Source: Marvinbryantia formatexigens DSM 14469 (GTDB taxonomy: Bacteria; Bacillota; Clostridia; Lachnospirales; Lachnospiraceae). Taken from it: DNA of 64,000 nucleotides. The notes beneath the pieces were generated by a model. The model saw only the letters and a list, made by a program, of their open reading frames with translations, did not search any database and had not been told where the DNA came from. Below, one piece after another: positions 63,344 through 64,000 of this stretch; the first letter of the stretch is position 1; the number at the start of each line of letters is the position of its first letter. The stretch spans positions 2,335,001 to 2,399,000 of the forward strand of contig NZ_CP102268.1 in the NCBI RefSeq assembly GCF_025148285.1, written 5' to 3'. The position numbers were made by a program, and so were the translations under genes.

Positions 63344-63970
63344 ATGAACATGCATGAGAGAATCCGTGACGGAAAGTTGTTTACGGATATGTGCGAGGGG
63401 TTGCCGCAGGAACGGCTGCAGGGAAAGCGGTACATGAAGGAGTTTAATGACAGCGCGCCGGATGAACCGGAGAAAAGATGTGAGCTTATCGGCAGAATGC
63501 TGAAGCAGGGAAAAGGGATATGGATTGAGCCGCCGTTTTATTTCTGCTATGGAAGCCATATTGAAATCGGAGAGGGCTCATACCTTAATGTAAATTGCAA
63601 TTTTATCGACGATGGAATGATAACGGTCGGGAAAAAGGTGATGTTCGGTCCGGCGGTTACGATTGCCACGGTGGGGCATCCAATCTGCCCGGATATGAGG
63701 GAGTATATGTATGCCGCCCCGGTAAAGATAGCGGATAATTGCTGGATTGGTGCCGGTGCCGTGATATGTCCGGGCGTGACGATTGGGGAAAATTCGGTAA
63801 TCGGAGCCGGAAGTGTGGTAACGCATGATATACCCGCAAACTCCGTTGCGGCAGGAAATCCCTGCCGTGTTATCCGCCCGATTGAAGAACGGGACAGAAA
63901 ATATTATTTCCGGGACCGGGAAATTACGGAGGAGGATCTCCTGGAAGAGGCAGAACTGCGAAAAGGGTAA
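63344..63970 (+). CDS. Sugar O-acetyltransferase (maltose/galactoside type), copy 2
   Basis: 208 residues, a paralogue of the preceding gene: the cap (RIRDGKLFTDMCEGLPQERL), the catalytic His in TVGHPICPD and the coil IADNCWIGAGAVICPGVT are equivalent. The N-terminal caps differ, so the two probably accept different sugars. ATG 63344 has AGAGGAGA 8 bases upstream; an open frame back to 63203 is spurious. The window ends 30 bases after the stop. Confidence 0.93.
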   Translation: MNMHERIRDGKLFTDMCEGLPQERLQGKRYMKEFNDSAPDEPEKRCELIGRMLKQGKGIWIEPPFYFCYGSHIEIGEGSYLNVNCNFIDDGMITVGKKVMFGPAVTIATVGHPICPDMREYMYAAPVKIADNCWIGAGAVICPGVTIGENSVIGAGSVVTHDIPANSVAAGNPCRVIRPIEERDRKYYFRDREITEEDLLEEAELRKG

Positions 63971-64000
63971 CATAATAAATTACAAAATTTATCATATGAA

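Overview
The window looks like a chromosomal stretch of a gut-type Firmicute, most likely a Lachnospiraceae-like member of Clostridia. The reasons are strong AGGAGG ribosome binding sites, FabK rather than FabI as enoyl reductase, a clostridial fab/acc gene order, a Tad/Flp pilus operon with DUF5702-like and DUF6382/FHA-like proteins, and many carbohydrate ABC importers that carry no ATPase of their own. The species cannot be named from the sequence alone.

Layout. Positions 1-4720 hold the end of a glycoside importer, a GH2 beta-mannosidase and a D-lyxose/D-mannose isomerase, a mannoside-use unit. Positions 4730-8050 hold a YcaQ-like winged-helix protein behind an unusual structured leader, an EamA exporter and an Rpn-type nuclease. 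Positions 8195-14167 (minus strand) are an operon with a perfect sigma-A promoter: Flp pilin, DUF5702-like protein, two TadE-like pseudopilins, a prepilin peptidase and an FHA membrane protein. No Tad motor genes are present. mtnN follows, and its terminator T-tract is split by a group II intron (15172-17034) whose reverse transcriptase gene is frameshifted.

Positions 17280-25857 are a visibly A/T-richer catabolic island: a PatB-like lyase, two DapA/NanA-superfamily aldolases, an ABC importer, an amidohydrolase, a YhcH/NanQ-like protein and an RpiR regulator. It resembles a sialic acid locus but lacks NanE and NanK. Positions 25950-34841 are an arabinoside locus: two different GH51 arabinofuranosidases, a polyol dehydrogenase and an ABC importer transcribed divergently from a LacI regulator. 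An ECF sigma factor with a tiny membrane partner (35088-35884) leads into a nearly complete type II fatty acid operon (35982-44582): acpP-fabK-fabD-fabG-fabF-accB-fabZ-accC-accD-accA. It has no fabH and no MarR-type FabT.

Positions 44634-50611 hold a two-domain acyltransferase, an AraC regulator, a stand-alone sugar-binding lipoprotein, a serine hydrolase and an unassigned membrane protein. Then come pgi, a D-2-hydroxyacid dehydrogenase, degV, an AAA/PD-(D/E)XK protein, an XRE plus nucleotidyltransferase pair (probable toxin-antitoxin), an AraC regulator, a 25-residue peptide gene with its own terminator, glpK, another AraC regulator, a MATE exporter and two tandem sugar O-acetyltransferases.

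One theme recurs. Short tandem duplications are unusually frequent, both in spacers (1247-1380, 38039-38164, 40201-40260, 40871-40991) and inside genes (FHA protein, accB linker). No tRNA, rRNA or CRISPR array was seen. All assignments come from reading the sequence; no database search was run.
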